From: Bacillota bacterium
GTDB taxonomy: Bacteria > Bacillota > Clostridia > Acetivibrionales > DTU013
DNA length: 64,000 nt
Assembly: GCA_023411575.1 (NCBI GenBank)
Contig: JAEYOP010000022.1
Location: forward strand, 1-64,000
Direction: 5' to 3'
The position numbers were made by a program, and so were the translations under genes. The notes below the pieces were generated by a model. The model was not told where the DNA came from. It did not search any database and saw nothing but the letters and a program-made list of their open reading frames with translations. Of this stretch, positions 7,416 to 16,456 are shown piece after piece (position 1 is the stretch's first letter; every line of letters starts with the position of its first letter).

Positions 7416-9584
7416 ATGTCCAAAAAAATCAGTAGGCTGGAATTACTGGAAAAGATCAAGCATTTAGGAAGAAAAAGCAATGCCGAGGAGCCGGCCGGCG
7501 CGCCCAGAGCGGGCGGGAAAGGACAGACCGACTTCAAGTCCGTTGTGGCGGATCTGACGACCACAAGAAGCATACTGTCGAAACTGGTGGCGATGTTTCT
7601 CCTGCTCATCATCATTCCCCTGACCACCATCGGGTTCATTTCGACAAAGACCGCGTCGAAAAATCTGACGGTCAGCGCCGAAGAAAGCGTCAAGAACGCC
7701 ACAATGCAAACGTCAAGCTATTTTGACGTGTTTCTGGACAAGGCGAAAAATATTTCGATTCAGCTGATTGCAAATTCCGCGGTTCAGAAATTGTCCAACA
7801 TGAATGACGCCACGGACGATTACGACAGGCTGACGGCGCAGCAGGAGGCGTCGAACGCGCTGAGCAGCATCAACACCGCTATTACCGGCATGGATTGCAA
7901 GCTGATCTATAATTCGGGTTTCGTGCTGGGCAATCTGACCCCGCCGGAGGACATGGAAAAAGTATTTGTTACGGATTGGTATAAAAAAGTAAGCGAGGCG
8001 GACGGAAGCTCCCTGTGGATTGATTGTGACGAGGGGTTGCGGCGGGATGGCAGTACCGGATATGCATTGTCCATGGTCCGACTGTATAAAAGTACAATTG
8101 CAGGCAAGCCTACCGGCATCATCATCGTCGATGTGAACTACGCTCCCGTACAGGACATCCTGGAAAGCATCAATCTTGGAAAGAAGGATTCCTCCTACTT
8201 GCTGACCCCCTACGGAAGGGTTCTCTCCGTGGACGGATATTCGGAAAATGAAAAACTGATAGGCAGGCAATTTGTCAAGGATGTTCAAAAAAGGCTGGAA
8301 ACCGCGGATGAAGGCGTTTTTTACACCACGGATAACGGCGTCAAGTACCTCGTCTCCTACCACAAATCGGAGGCCACGGAGCTGACCGCCATCACCATCG
8401 CTCCCAATTCCGCCATCGTGGCCGGAGCCTCCCAGATCATGAAGACGACGATTCTGTTCGGCCTTGTTTTTGCGATCATTGCCGTCGTAGTCGGATTTAT
8501 CTTCTCCCTGGGGCTGACGCTTTCGATGAAATCCATCATGGGCGTCATGCTGCGGGCGGAGGAAGGGGACCTTACCGTATCGCTGGGAATGAAGCGAAGG
8601 GATGAAATAGGCAAGCTGGTGGAGCATTTCAACAACATGCTGGTCCGAATCCGGGGGCTGGTAGTACAGAACAAGCAGGCCGCACAGGAGGTCGTTGCAT
8701 CTTCGGGGAAAATGGCCCTCATCTCGTCGGAATCCAGCCAGGTTTCCTCCGAGATCGCGCGGGCCATCGTGGAGGTGGCCACCGGCTCCTCCAACCAGGC
8801 GGCGGAAATCGAGGACAGCGTGAAAAACGTGTCCCAGTTGGCCGACCGGATCACCTCCGCCGTGGAAAAGACGAAGGTCATGGAATCCGATTCGGATTCC
8901 ATGAGGGAGCTTTCCGATATCGGCATCCGTATCATTGGAAACCTCAACGAGAAATCGGCGCGGACCAATGAAATCACTTCGAAGGTTGTGACGGAAATCG
9001 CCCAGCTCAACAAGTTCGTCAAGAACATAAACGTCATTACGAAGGTTCTCGGCAGCATTGCCGACCAGACGAACCTGCTGGCGCTGAACGCGGCCATCGA
9101 AGCCGCCAGGGCCGGGGATGCGGGAAAGGGCTTCGCAGTGGTTGCCGAGGAAATCCGGAAGCTGGCGGAGCAGTCCAACAACCATACCCGCGATATCCAG
9201 AAGCACATTGAAGAAATTTTCAAGCAGACTCAAAGCTCCACCGACCTGGTCATGCAGGCGGAGACCAGCATCAAGGAGCAGAGCGACATGGTAGGACAGA
9301 CCGCCCAGGCCTTTGAGAGGATCAATGAGACCACCAGAACGCTGGGGGAAAACATCAGCAAGGTGGGCGGAATGATCAAGGACATGGATTCCTTCAAGGA
9401 AAAGGTCATCGCCAGCATGGAGAACATATCGGCCGTATCCGAGCAGGTATCGGCTTCCTCGCAAGAGGTTTCGGCCTCCACGGAGGAACAGCTTGCTTCC
9501 ATCGAACAGCTGGACGGTATGTCGAAGCAGCTGAATGATCTGGCTGCAAACCTGATTGTGCAGATGGAGAAATTCAAGGTTTAG
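7416..9584 (+). CDS. methyl-accepting chemotaxis protein
   Basis: 722 residues. After a charged N-terminal extension of about 50 residues comes a membrane helix (LSKLVAMFLLLIIIPLTTIGF), a large extracellular sensor of the dCache type (about 85-345), a second membrane helix (ILFGLVFAIIAVVVGFIFSL), a HAMP segment and a long coiled-coil signalling domain. The highly conserved hairpin tip reads ADQTNLLALNAAIEAARAG. It relays ligand binding to CheA/CheW. Start at 7416 is supported by GGAGG 4 bases upstream. Its position behind the arabinoside operon suggests it may sense a related sugar; this is inference. Confidence 0.92.
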   Translation: MSKKISRLELLEKIKHLGRKSNAEEPAGAPRAGGKGQTDFKSVVADLTTTRSILSKLVAMFLLLIIIPLTTIGFISTKTASKNLTVSAEESVKNATMQTSSYFDVFLDKAKNISIQLIANSAVQKLSNMNDATDDYDRLTAQQEASNALSSINTAITGMDCKLIYNSGFVLGNLTPPEDMEKVFVTDWYKKVSEADGSSLWIDCDEGLRRDGSTGYALSMVRLYKSTIAGKPTGIIIVDVNYAPVQDILESINLGKKDSSYLLTPYGRVLSVDGYSENEKLIGRQFVKDVQKRLETADEGVFYTTDNGVKYLVSYHKSEATELTAITIAPNSAIVAGASQIMKTTILFGLVFAIIAVVVGFIFSLGLTLSMKSIMGVMLRAEEGDLTVSLGMKRRDEIGKLVEHFNNMLVRIRGLVVQNKQAAQEVVASSGKMALISSESSQVSSEIARAIVEVATGSSNQAAEIEDSVKNVSQLADRITSAVEKTKVMESDSDSMRELSDIGIRIIGNLNEKSARTNEITSKVVTEIAQLNKFVKNINVITKVLGSIADQTNLLALNAAIEAARAGDAGKGFAVVAEEIRKLAEQSNNHTRDIQKHIEEIFKQTQSSTDLVMQAETSIKEQSDMVGQTAQAFERINETTRTLGENISKVGGMIKDMDSFKEKVIASMENISAVSEQVSASSQEVSASTEEQLASIEQLDGMSKQLNDLAANLIVQMEKFKV

Positions 9585-9616
9585 CAAACGGAGGATTTCC
9601 GGGAGAAAAAAGAATA

Positions 9617-9670
9617 GGACCTGCAGAGACGGATATGGACGATTGATATCCTCCCTGCAGGTTTTTTATT
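9617..9670 (+). terminator. rho-independent terminator after the chemoreceptor gene
   Basis: CCTGCAG pairs with CTGCAGG, with an inner GGATAT/ATATCC stem, followed by TTTTTTATTT. Confidence 0.8.
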
Positions 9671-9689
9671 TATGCGCGGCCTCAGCCTG

Positions 9690-9944
9690 TCACAAGGTTT
9701 TGCGATGCAGCAGTTCCAGCTCCTTTTTCAGCAAATCCTCGCGGGAGCTGGCATCCTCCAGGCCTTGCAGGTATGACCCCTGTGTGGCCACCAGGACCAG
9801 CAACCCTCCCAGGCCGATAAACAAATTCCCCAGTACGTTCAATTCGTCATAATCCAATTCCGCTACCAGGAGCAAACCGACGATAACGGCGATAAAAAAA
9901 AGCCCGACCGGTGAAATGGATTGAAAGAAATTCATACCGTTCAT
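9690..9944 (-). CDS. small membrane protein of unknown function
   Basis: 84 residues with two hydrophobic helices (VGLFFIAVIVGLLLVAEL and LGNLFIGLGGLLVLVATQG) and a charged, probably helical C-terminal tail (SSREDLLKKELELLHRK). A GAGGGTGA sequence sits 7 bases before the ATG, which supports translation. It lies on the opposite strand to its neighbours, tail to tail with the chemoreceptor. I do not recognise the family. Confidence 0.6.
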   Translation of the reverse strand: MNGMNFFQSISPVGLFFIAVIVGLLLVAELDYDELNVLGNLFIGLGGLLVLVATQGSYLQGLEDASSREDLLKKELELLHRKTL

Positions 9945-10087
9945 TCCGGGATCACCCTCTCCGTTTATAGTACTTTTTCCGTTGAAAATGGTGCATGGCT
10001 GGCCTTTTGTAAAAATAACCAGATGAATAAGGGGTCCAAAAATAGATGATAATATAAAAGACCATATTATGGAAAGGTGGTTTTTTC

Positions 10088-10933
10088 ATGGCGGGGTTTG
10101 AACCGGCGGATCGCCTTCAACCTCAGGAAAACGAAAACATTCATAAACCGGTAAGGGAAAAGGAACACAGTTTCAGTTGGGCGGTTGCCGTCCTGTTTGT
10201 CATAGTGGTTCTCCTGTGCGCAAACAATTATTATCTGATCGATTCCATCAACAACCTGAAAAACAGTCTGAATAACGCCTACGTCCTGCTGGACGAAGAG
10301 AAGCTGAAAAAACAAAAGCTCGCGGACTCGGACAGCCTGCTGGCGGAGCAAATGGAGAAGCTGGCGGAGGAGAACCGGAAGCTGAAGGAAAGCTATGAGA
10401 AGGCGTCCCGAGGCAGCGACGATTTGAATAAAACGCTGGACGAACTGAAAAGGCAGAACAGTGCCTTGAACAAGCAGAACAAAAGCCTGGTGGACGATAA
10501 CGTGGCCTTGCAGAATTCTTTGAAAATGGCGGCGTCCATCGGCATCAAGCCGCAGAATTACGACCTCTTTGAAGGCTTGCAGCCCAGAACGGCGCTCCAA
10601 AGAGGGAAGTACCTCGGTAAATTCCTTGGGACGGCTTATACGCCAAGCAAGGAAGAGTGCGGTAACGACAGGGGAATCACGAAATCCGGCCGGGCCATCA
10701 TCCCGGGGATTTCCGTGGCGGTGGACGGAAGCTACTGGCCTTTTGGGACGGTTTTTTACATCAAGGGCCTCGGATATACCGTTGCGATGGACAGCGGAAG
10801 CGCTATTAAAGGGAAATACCGTTTCGACTTCTCGGTCCTCAGCAGGGATTTCGCAATGCTGCTGGGAAGCCGGAAATGGGAGGTCTACCTTGTCCGGCTA
10901 GGCAACGGGAAAGTTGGCAACATCAAGCTTTAA
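10088..10933 (+). CDS. 3D-domain protein with membrane anchor and coiled coil
   Basis: 281 residues. A membrane helix (SWAVAVLFVIVVLLCANNYY, about residues 31-50) anchors a long coiled coil (about 55-150), and the C-terminus (about 178-275) is a 3D domain, the MltA-like double-psi barrel of peptidoglycan-lytic proteins such as YuiC/YocH. Visible 3D features: TAYTPS, CGNDRGITKSG, VAVDGSYWPFGTVFYI, GYTVAMDSGSAIKG and RFDFSV. It probably cleaves or remodels the cell wall from the outer face of the membrane. It sits 20 bases before the gerK operon, which raises the possibility of a spore-related role (inference). Confidence 0.82.
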   Translation: MAGFEPADRLQPQENENIHKPVREKEHSFSWAVAVLFVIVVLLCANNYYLIDSINNLKNSLNNAYVLLDEEKLKKQKLADSDSLLAEQMEKLAEENRKLKESYEKASRGSDDLNKTLDELKRQNSALNKQNKSLVDDNVALQNSLKMAASIGIKPQNYDLFEGLQPRTALQRGKYLGKFLGTAYTPSKEECGNDRGITKSGRAIIPGISVAVDGSYWPFGTVFYIKGLGYTVAMDSGSAIKGKYRFDFSVLSRDFAMLLGSRKWEVYLVRLGNGKVGNIKL

Positions 10934-10953
10934 GCTTCGGGAGGAGGCCGGGA

Positions 10954-12654
10954 TTGCGACTAGACAAACGATTCCTGGAAAAATGGATTCTGTTCGAAGA
11001 ACCTGAAAAAAGCGAGCAGTTTATATTGAAGGAAAGCAGCGCGAAGGATGGAGGCGCCGGCGGGAAGAAGAGCTCCGGGCGGGTGGAACGGGAGATGGAG
11101 GAGAAAGAGGCGGAGCAGGAAAAGGAACCGGAGCGCCCGGACCGGATCAGCGACCGGATCGTCGAAAACATGGAACATATGAAAAAGGTCTACAGCGTTC
11201 CATTAAACGGGGATCTTTTTATCCGCGAATTCGACATCAATTACAGAGGGAAGCCCGTCCATGCCTTTATCCTTTTCTTTGACGGGATGACCGACCGTTC
11301 CGTGATCAACAGCCATATCCTGGAGCCCCTGATGGTAATGTCCGGCTTGGAAATGAACGAAGCGGGCAACCTGGAGGATTATATCGCCCGCCAGCTTCTC
11401 CCGCACTGCCAGCTCAAGATCGAGCAGGGCTACCGGAATGTGGTGGACGAGATCAATTTCGGCGGCTGCGCCCTGTTTGCCGACGGGGTCGGCGCGGCCT
11501 TTTCAGCGGATGTGAAAGGCTGGGAGCACCGGGGCATTGAGAAGCCCAACAACGAAATCGTGATCCGGGGTCCCCAGGAAGCCTTCAACGAGCTTTTGAG
11601 GACCAACAGCGCGCAAATACGCAAACGCCTGAAGGACGAGGACCTGATTGTGGAGGATGTGCTTGTGGGGACGATCAGCAAGACGCCCTGCTCCATCCTC
11701 TATATTAAGGACATCGTGAACGAAAGGCTCGTGGACGAGGTCAAGCGCAGGCTCGACAACATCAAAGTGGATTACATGCTGGATTCCGGGGCATTGGAGC
11801 AATTGATCGAGGACAGCTCCCTCTTTCCCTCTCCCCAGATCCTTTCCACCGAAAGGCCGGATTATGTTTCGGCCATGCTGGCAAACGGCAGGGTCGCCAT
11901 TATTGTCAGCGGCTCGCCCAATGTGCTGGTCGTGCCGACGACCGCATATGAGCTGATGCATTCGGCGGAGGATACTTATATCCGCTTTCCATACGCCAAT
12001 CTGCTCCGGTTCATCCGCCTGATGGCGCTTTTTGTAGCCCTGCTGCTGCCGGGAATCTATCTTGCCGTAACGAACTACCACCAGGAAATGATCCCGACGG
12101 ATCTGCTGCTGGCGATTGAGGCCTCCCGGGAAAAGGTGCCCTTTCCGTCCGTGGTGGAGCTGATCTTGATGGAGCTTTCCTTCGAACTGATCCGGGAAGC
12201 CGGAATAAGGGTCCCCGGCCCCATCGGCCCGACCCTTGGCATCATCGGGGCGCTGATCCTGGGGCAGGCGGCGGTTGCTGCCAATATCGTCAGTCCGATC
12301 CTGATTATTATCGTCGCGGTGACGGGCATCGGCTCTTTCGGCATCCCGAATTATTCCCTCGGCTATTCCATACGGATCATGCGCTTTGCGTTTATCCTGC
12401 TTGGCGCTGTTGCCGGGTTCCTGGGTGTTACCGCCGGCTTGTTCCTCCTTGGGCTTTGGTCGGCGAGCCTGAAATCCTTCGGCGTTCCCTTTATGGCGCC
12501 GATGGGGCCCAAGACCTCCGACAAGGTCCGGGATGTGATTTTCAGGGCGCCCGAGTGGAAGCAGGAGCACAGGCCAGATTATTTGAATACGCAGAGCATC
12601 TTCAAGCAGGAAAAATACAGTATGGGTTGGAAGAACGGACAAAAAGGACGGTAA
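10954..12654 (+). CDS. gerKA: spore germination protein, GerA/GerKA family (germinant receptor A subunit)
   Basis: 566 residues from the TTG at 10954, chosen because GGGAGGAGG precedes it by 7 bases; a longer frame into the previous gene is open but lacks a site. The N-terminal soluble domain (about 60-310, including VPLNGDLFIREFDINYRGKP and ILYIKDIVNERLVDEV) is followed by the hydrophobic domain (from LRFIRLMALFVALLLPGIYLA) with the conserved PGPIGPTLGIIGALILGQAAV. These subunits sit in the inner spore membrane and respond to nutrient germinants. It is first of a gerKA-KB-KC set. The charged N-terminal stretch (EKEAEQEKEPERPDR) is of low complexity. Confidence 0.92.
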   Translation: MRLDKRFLEKWILFEEPEKSEQFILKESSAKDGGAGGKKSSGRVEREMEEKEAEQEKEPERPDRISDRIVENMEHMKKVYSVPLNGDLFIREFDINYRGKPVHAFILFFDGMTDRSVINSHILEPLMVMSGLEMNEAGNLEDYIARQLLPHCQLKIEQGYRNVVDEINFGGCALFADGVGAAFSADVKGWEHRGIEKPNNEIVIRGPQEAFNELLRTNSAQIRKRLKDEDLIVEDVLVGTISKTPCSILYIKDIVNERLVDEVKRRLDNIKVDYMLDSGALEQLIEDSSLFPSPQILSTERPDYVSAMLANGRVAIIVSGSPNVLVVPTTAYELMHSAEDTYIRFPYANLLRFIRLMALFVALLLPGIYLAVTNYHQEMIPTDLLLAIEASREKVPFPSVVELILMELSFELIREAGIRVPGPIGPTLGIIGALILGQAAVAANIVSPILIIIVAVTGIGSFGIPNYSLGYSIRIMRFAFILLGAVAGFLGVTAGLFLLGLWSASLKSFGVPFMAPMGPKTSDKVRDVIFRAPEWKQEHRPDYLNTQSIFKQEKYSMGWKNGQKGR

Positions 12655-12657
12655 CGA

Positions 12658-13812
12658 GTGGATCGCTTGAAAATGGAGAAAAAAGGCGGCATTTCTTTCG
12701 GAAGATGGGAAGCGGTGACGCTGCTGATCAATTTAATATGCACCAAGCTCTTTCTGTATTTTCCCAGGATGATCGCGGGGGAAGCCGGTACGGCCGGCTG
12801 GATGCTGACGCTGTACATCAGCGTTCTCACTCTGGTCCTGTTCCTGCTTCTTATTAAAGGGACAAAAAGATTTGAAGGAAAGGACCTGATCGACATTGCC
12901 GGGATCGCGGGAGGCAGCCCGCTTCGAATCGTTTGCGGACTGGTTATCACAGGAACCCTTTTTTATCTTTCCTCCACCGTGCTGAGAGAATTCTCGGAGG
13001 ATATGAAGGTGGTATCTCTGCCGATTTCCCCGATCAGCTATATTATGATCATTTTCATTATCGGGATCGTAGCGGGCAGTTATCTCGGAATGGAGCCCAT
13101 CGTCCGGTATCATGCGATCATCGTGCCCGTGATAGCGGCAGGCTATATCATCATCCTGCTGGGCGCGGCGCCTCAGATGGATAGTACCAACCTTCTGCCG
13201 GTACTGGGAAATGGAGCGTACAATATCTTCGCCAAAGGCTTTTTCAAGATCTCCGTATTCGGGGAGCTTATTATCCTGTTTTTGCTTCCTCCATTCCTGA
13301 AAAGTTATAAGAACGTCAGGACGGCAGGATATGCTGCCATCGGCTTCAGTTCCTTTTTTCTCGTCATCGGCACCCTGGTTTACCTCCTGGTTTTCCCGTA
13401 TCCGAGCAACCTGGAGCAAATCCTGCCCATCTTTCAGCTTGCGAGGCTGATCCATCTAGGAAGGTTTTTCCAGCGGATCGAGGCGATTTTCATTTTTATA
13501 TGGGCCATGGCGGCCTTTCTCTACCTGACGGCCGTTTTTTACTTCATGCTCTACGCGTTTGCAAAGACCGCCGGGCTGAAATATATACGGCCGCTGATCC
13601 TGCCCTTCGGCGTGCTGGTATTCAGCTCCGCTTTTCTGCCGCCGAACCTGGTCGCGGTAGTGAAAATGAACATGTGGTTTTTTAGTGGGAGCGCCTGGCT
13701 GATCACCTTTGTATTCACAGGGATCATCCTGCTCCTTGCGAATATGCGGAAGAAGGCTCAAAAGGAAAGCGATCAAAAGGGAGGCTGTCAAAAGGAGGGC
13801 GAGGAAGAATGA
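12658..13812 (+). CDS. gerKB: spore germination protein, GerB/GerKB family (permease-like B subunit)
   Basis: 384 residues with about ten membrane helices, a member of the APC-fold endospore germination permeases that form the germinant-binding B subunit. Typical features are the start GGISFGRWEAVTLLINLICTK, GTKRFEGKDLIDIAG and the middle GAYNIFAKGFFKISVFGE. The GTG start lies 3 bases after the gerKA stop behind AAGGACGG. It overlaps the next gene by 4 bases, showing translational coupling within the receptor operon. Confidence 0.92.
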   Translation: MDRLKMEKKGGISFGRWEAVTLLINLICTKLFLYFPRMIAGEAGTAGWMLTLYISVLTLVLFLLLIKGTKRFEGKDLIDIAGIAGGSPLRIVCGLVITGTLFYLSSTVLREFSEDMKVVSLPISPISYIMIIFIIGIVAGSYLGMEPIVRYHAIIVPVIAAGYIIILLGAAPQMDSTNLLPVLGNGAYNIFAKGFFKISVFGELIILFLLPPFLKSYKNVRTAGYAAIGFSSFFLVIGTLVYLLVFPYPSNLEQILPIFQLARLIHLGRFFQRIEAIFIFIWAMAAFLYLTAVFYFMLYAFAKTAGLKYIRPLILPFGVLVFSSAFLPPNLVAVVKMNMWFFSGSAWLITFVFTGIILLLANMRKKAQKESDQKGGCQKEGEEE

Positions 13813-15098
13813 AACGGCGGAACACGGCACACGGATTTTTGGCGGTTCTCCTGATCCTGTCGATGGCTTTGCCCCTATCCGGCTGTTATGACAAACGGGA
13901 GATCGACGAACTGGCCTATCCTCTGGCAATCGGCCTCGACGTGGGGCAGGCGGACACCCTGCGGCTCACCGTGCAACTGGCCGCCCCTCTCGAAATAGGC
14001 GGGGGGGAAGGAGGCGGGGGAGGCGGCGGCAAAAGCGGCGGCCAGGACGAGAGCGGATCCATTATAACCATAGATACGCCGTCCCTGTATTCGGGCCTTA
14101 ACCTGATAAACAATACCATCAGCAAGGAAATAAACATATCCCATATAAAAACCATCGTCATCTCCAAAAAGCTGGCGGAAACCGACATAAACCGGTATCT
14201 CCACGGCATCGAGCGGGGAAGGGAATTCAGGCCGGACATCTTTCTGGTCGTTTCCAACTGCCCGGCCGAAGAGTACCTGAAAAACGTCAAGCCGACCCTG
14301 GAGAGCAATCCGTCGAAATATTACGAGCTGTTGCTGGGCAAGAAGTTTACGGCCTTTTATCCCAGCACCCGGCTGAATGATTTTTATTACGAGAATGAAT
14401 CGGATTATAGGCAGCCCGTGGCTATCCTGTCCGACGTCAGCAAATATGAAAGCTCGTCCGACCTGAACGACGCAGGCTTGCAGGGTACCGCAACCAAAGG
14501 CGTGGAAGGAAAATACGAGGCGGGAAATATCCCCATCGTGGCGAAACAGAAAAACGAAGTGATGGGAATGGCCGTATTCAAGGGCGGGAAAATGGTGGGC
14601 CACGCAAACGGCGCGGAATCGGTAACATACCATCTGATCACGGGCGATTACAAATACTCCTACTGGACCATTACAGATCCGCTGGCAGAGGACCGGAAGA
14701 TCATTATGAATGTGATGCAGCGCAAGCAGCCCAAAATAGAGATCGAGATGCAGGGAGACCATGTGGTTGCAACGGTCAGGCTCAATCTGGAGGGGGACTT
14801 TACAGCGATCCAGAGCGGACAGAGCTACGAAGATATGCCGGAGCTCATCGAACAGACCCTTGAAGCCTCCATCCGGGAGGAAGTCATCGCTTTCCTGAAA
14901 AGAACCACGGAGGAATTCGATTCGGACATCTGCGGCTTTGGAAGATATGTGAAGGGCAAATTCCTGACGTGGCAGGACTGGGAAAACTATAAATGGTTCG
15001 ACCGGTACCGGAATACGAAATTCAATGTGCAGGTCGATCTGAAAATCCGGCGTACGGGACTTATGATCCAGACGATAAAAGGAACCGCGGGAGGATAG
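13809..15098 (+). CDS. gerKC: Ger(x)C-family spore germination lipoprotein (C subunit)
   Basis: 429 residues. Lipoprotein signal with lipobox LSGC followed by the family hallmark YDKREIDELAYPLAIGLD. The rest matches the Ger(x)C plan: a middle domain with HIKTIVISKKLAE and ERGREFRPDIFLVVS, and a C-terminal domain rich in IEIEMQGDHVVATVRLNLEG. It is anchored on the outer face of the inner spore membrane and completes the A-B-C receptor. An unusual glycine run (residues about 65-80, from 14000) interrupts the first strand region and contains a run of seven G bases. Confidence 0.92.
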   Translation: MKRRNTAHGFLAVLLILSMALPLSGCYDKREIDELAYPLAIGLDVGQADTLRLTVQLAAPLEIGGGEGGGGGGGKSGGQDESGSIITIDTPSLYSGLNLINNTISKEINISHIKTIVISKKLAETDINRYLHGIERGREFRPDIFLVVSNCPAEEYLKNVKPTLESNPSKYYELLLGKKFTAFYPSTRLNDFYYENESDYRQPVAILSDVSKYESSSDLNDAGLQGTATKGVEGKYEAGNIPIVAKQKNEVMGMAVFKGGKMVGHANGAESVTYHLITGDYKYSYWTITDPLAEDRKIIMNVMQRKQPKIEIEMQGDHVVATVRLNLEGDFTAIQSGQSYEDMPELIEQTLEASIREEVIAFLKRTTEEFDSDICGFGRYVKGKFLTWQDWENYKWFDRYRNTKFNVQVDLKIRRTGLMIQTIKGTAGG

Positions 15099-15101
15099 CC
15101 G

Positions 15102-15278
15102 ATGTCGGTCATAATCGGAATAATTGTCGTATTGCTTGTGGTATGGATGATGTTCCATACTTTAAGCTATGCGTGGTGGAACTGGAAAAACAAAAACAGG
15201 ACAGGTTCGGTGCTGTTGGCTATTTTGAGCATTGCGGCGGCAATAATGCCCTGCTATATGCTATTTTTCAAAACCTGA
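15102..15278 (+). CDS. small two-helix membrane protein, candidate germinant-receptor D subunit
   Basis: A 58-residue frame that starts 3 bases after the gerKC stop with GGGAGG 7 bases before its ATG. It encodes MSVIIGIIVVLLVVWMMFH as a first helix, a short polar loop with WWNWKNKNRTG, and a second helix SVLLAILSIAAAIMPCYMLF. Bacillus germinant-receptor operons often carry a D gene for a small protein with two membrane helices that modulates receptor activity; size, topology and position fit. No sequence match was tested, so the assignment is by context. Confidence 0.7.
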   Translation: MSVIIGIIVVLLVVWMMFHTLSYAWWNWKNKNRTGSVLLAILSIAAAIMPCYMLFFKT

Positions 15279-15308
15279 TTGGAAAAACAGCCGCGGAAAT
15301 GGTATGAT
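15279..15308 (+). promoter_or_regulatory. possible sigma-A promoter before the lipoprotein gene
   Basis: TTGGAA, 18-base spacer and TGGTATGAT lie about 134 bases before the lipoprotein start. Further TATAAT-like hexamers occur near 15344 and 15375, so the true start point is uncertain. Confidence 0.35.
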
Positions 15309-15441
15309 GGTGAAAGAAATTCGTTGCTGGCAGTCCGAACGATATAATGCTGCGAGCATATAACAATGCGACGGTATAATGATGCAATGATGCAACGATA
15401 TACACGGACAGCATGTGAGGGTTTGACAGGGGGGAGTTCCA

Positions 15442-16446
15442 ATAAAGCGCGGTATTCTGGCTTTTATAGCCATCATTCTTTTGACTTTGTTTTCGGCATG
15501 CGGCTCATCCGGCTCAAAGAGCGGGACGCCGGTGGCGCCGGAAACTGCACAAAGCGGTACGGCGGCTGAGCAAAACAACACGGGGGATCAAAGCGGGCAG
15601 GAGACTACCGGATCGATTCCCCAGGACACGGCAGCATCCGAGCCGTCCGCCTCCGGCAAGGATGAAAACCCGGATGGCGCCGGGGAGCAATTGCTGCAAA
15701 GCGCCAGCATCGATCTGGATAACGATGGCCTCAACGAGCAGGTGAAAGCAGTACAGGTCACCATTAAAGGCGATTCCGAAAATCCGGACCGGCTTAAAGG
15801 CATGCTGGTGATCCGTTCCGGGGCTTCCGAAGACAAAGAAGCCCGGCAGGTCTTCTGGTGGGAAAAACCCGCCGGAACGTCGGGCGTCCTGAACGGCATG
15901 CAGTTCGAAGATCTCGACGGGGACGGAGCCAGGGATATTTTCATCATCATTCCCGATAACGGTGCTTCTTTTGCATACTCCAACTATTATCTCTACAGCT
16001 ACAAGAAGGATGTCAGTTATTCCTTCATGAACAACAGCGAAATGACTGATTTTATCGATAGTTTCCGCTTCACCCACCAAAATGGGAACAAGCTGAGCCT
16101 GGTCAACGATAAGTATCACTTTTCCGCCGATTTCACCATTGAAGGAGAAAACGGCGGGCCGCCTTCCGAGGAAGTTATGGACGATTATGTGCTGCGCGCC
16201 TGGATCGAACCGGTGTCGGTGGACATAGGCGAGGATTCCAGGATGGCCCTCGCAAAGGGGAGCGGCGGAGCCTGGGAGATCAAGGTCCCCCTTCCGGTAT
16301 TCGGGCTGGCGACGGTCGATATGATCGGCGAGATCGATCTGTATTTTTCCGTGGACAGCACCTTTAATCCGGTTTTAAAGCATTTTGACGTGTTGGACTT
16401 CAAGGGAAGTGAAAAGACAAAGGTCGGAAGCTGCACCGTACAATAG
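15442..16446 (+). CDS. uncharacterised lipoprotein with Asp-rich repeat-like segments, apparent ATA start
   Basis: About 334 residues. The frame gives a textbook lipoprotein signal, KRGILAFIAIILLTLFSAC (lipobox FSAC), but the codon before it, five bases after GGGGGGAG, is ATA at 15442. The only conventional starts, such as TTG at 15481, would remove most of the signal. After a Ser/Gly/Glu-rich linker come two acidic segments, DLDNDGLNEQ and DLDGDGARDIFIII, that look like calcium-binding FG-GAP/EF-hand type loops. I do not recognise the C-terminal half. It follows the germination operon but probably has its own promoter. Confidence 0.7.
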   Translation: MKRGILAFIAIILLTLFSACGSSGSKSGTPVAPETAQSGTAAEQNNTGDQSGQETTGSIPQDTAASEPSASGKDENPDGAGEQLLQSASIDLDNDGLNEQVKAVQVTIKGDSENPDRLKGMLVIRSGASEDKEARQVFWWEKPAGTSGVLNGMQFEDLDGDGARDIFIIIPDNGASFAYSNYYLYSYKKDVSYSFMNNSEMTDFIDSFRFTHQNGNKLSLVNDKYHFSADFTIEGENGGPPSEEVMDDYVLRAWIEPVSVDIGEDSRMALAKGSGGAWEIKVPLPVFGLATVDMIGEIDLYFSVDSTFNPVLKHFDVLDFKGSEKTKVGSCTVQ

Positions 16447-16456
16447 ATCGAAGCCC

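Noticed and set aside
7713..9587. Very long open frame (624 codons) on the reverse strand opposite the chemoreceptor gene
   Set aside because: It has no ribosome binding site or recognisable domain and arises from the codon pattern of the coiled-coil receptor gene on the other strand.
14993..15307. 104-codon forward frame overlapping the gerKC end and the small D-like gene
   Set aside because: It lies out of frame with both; the 58-codon frame at 15102 has the ribosome binding site and the two hydrophobic helices.
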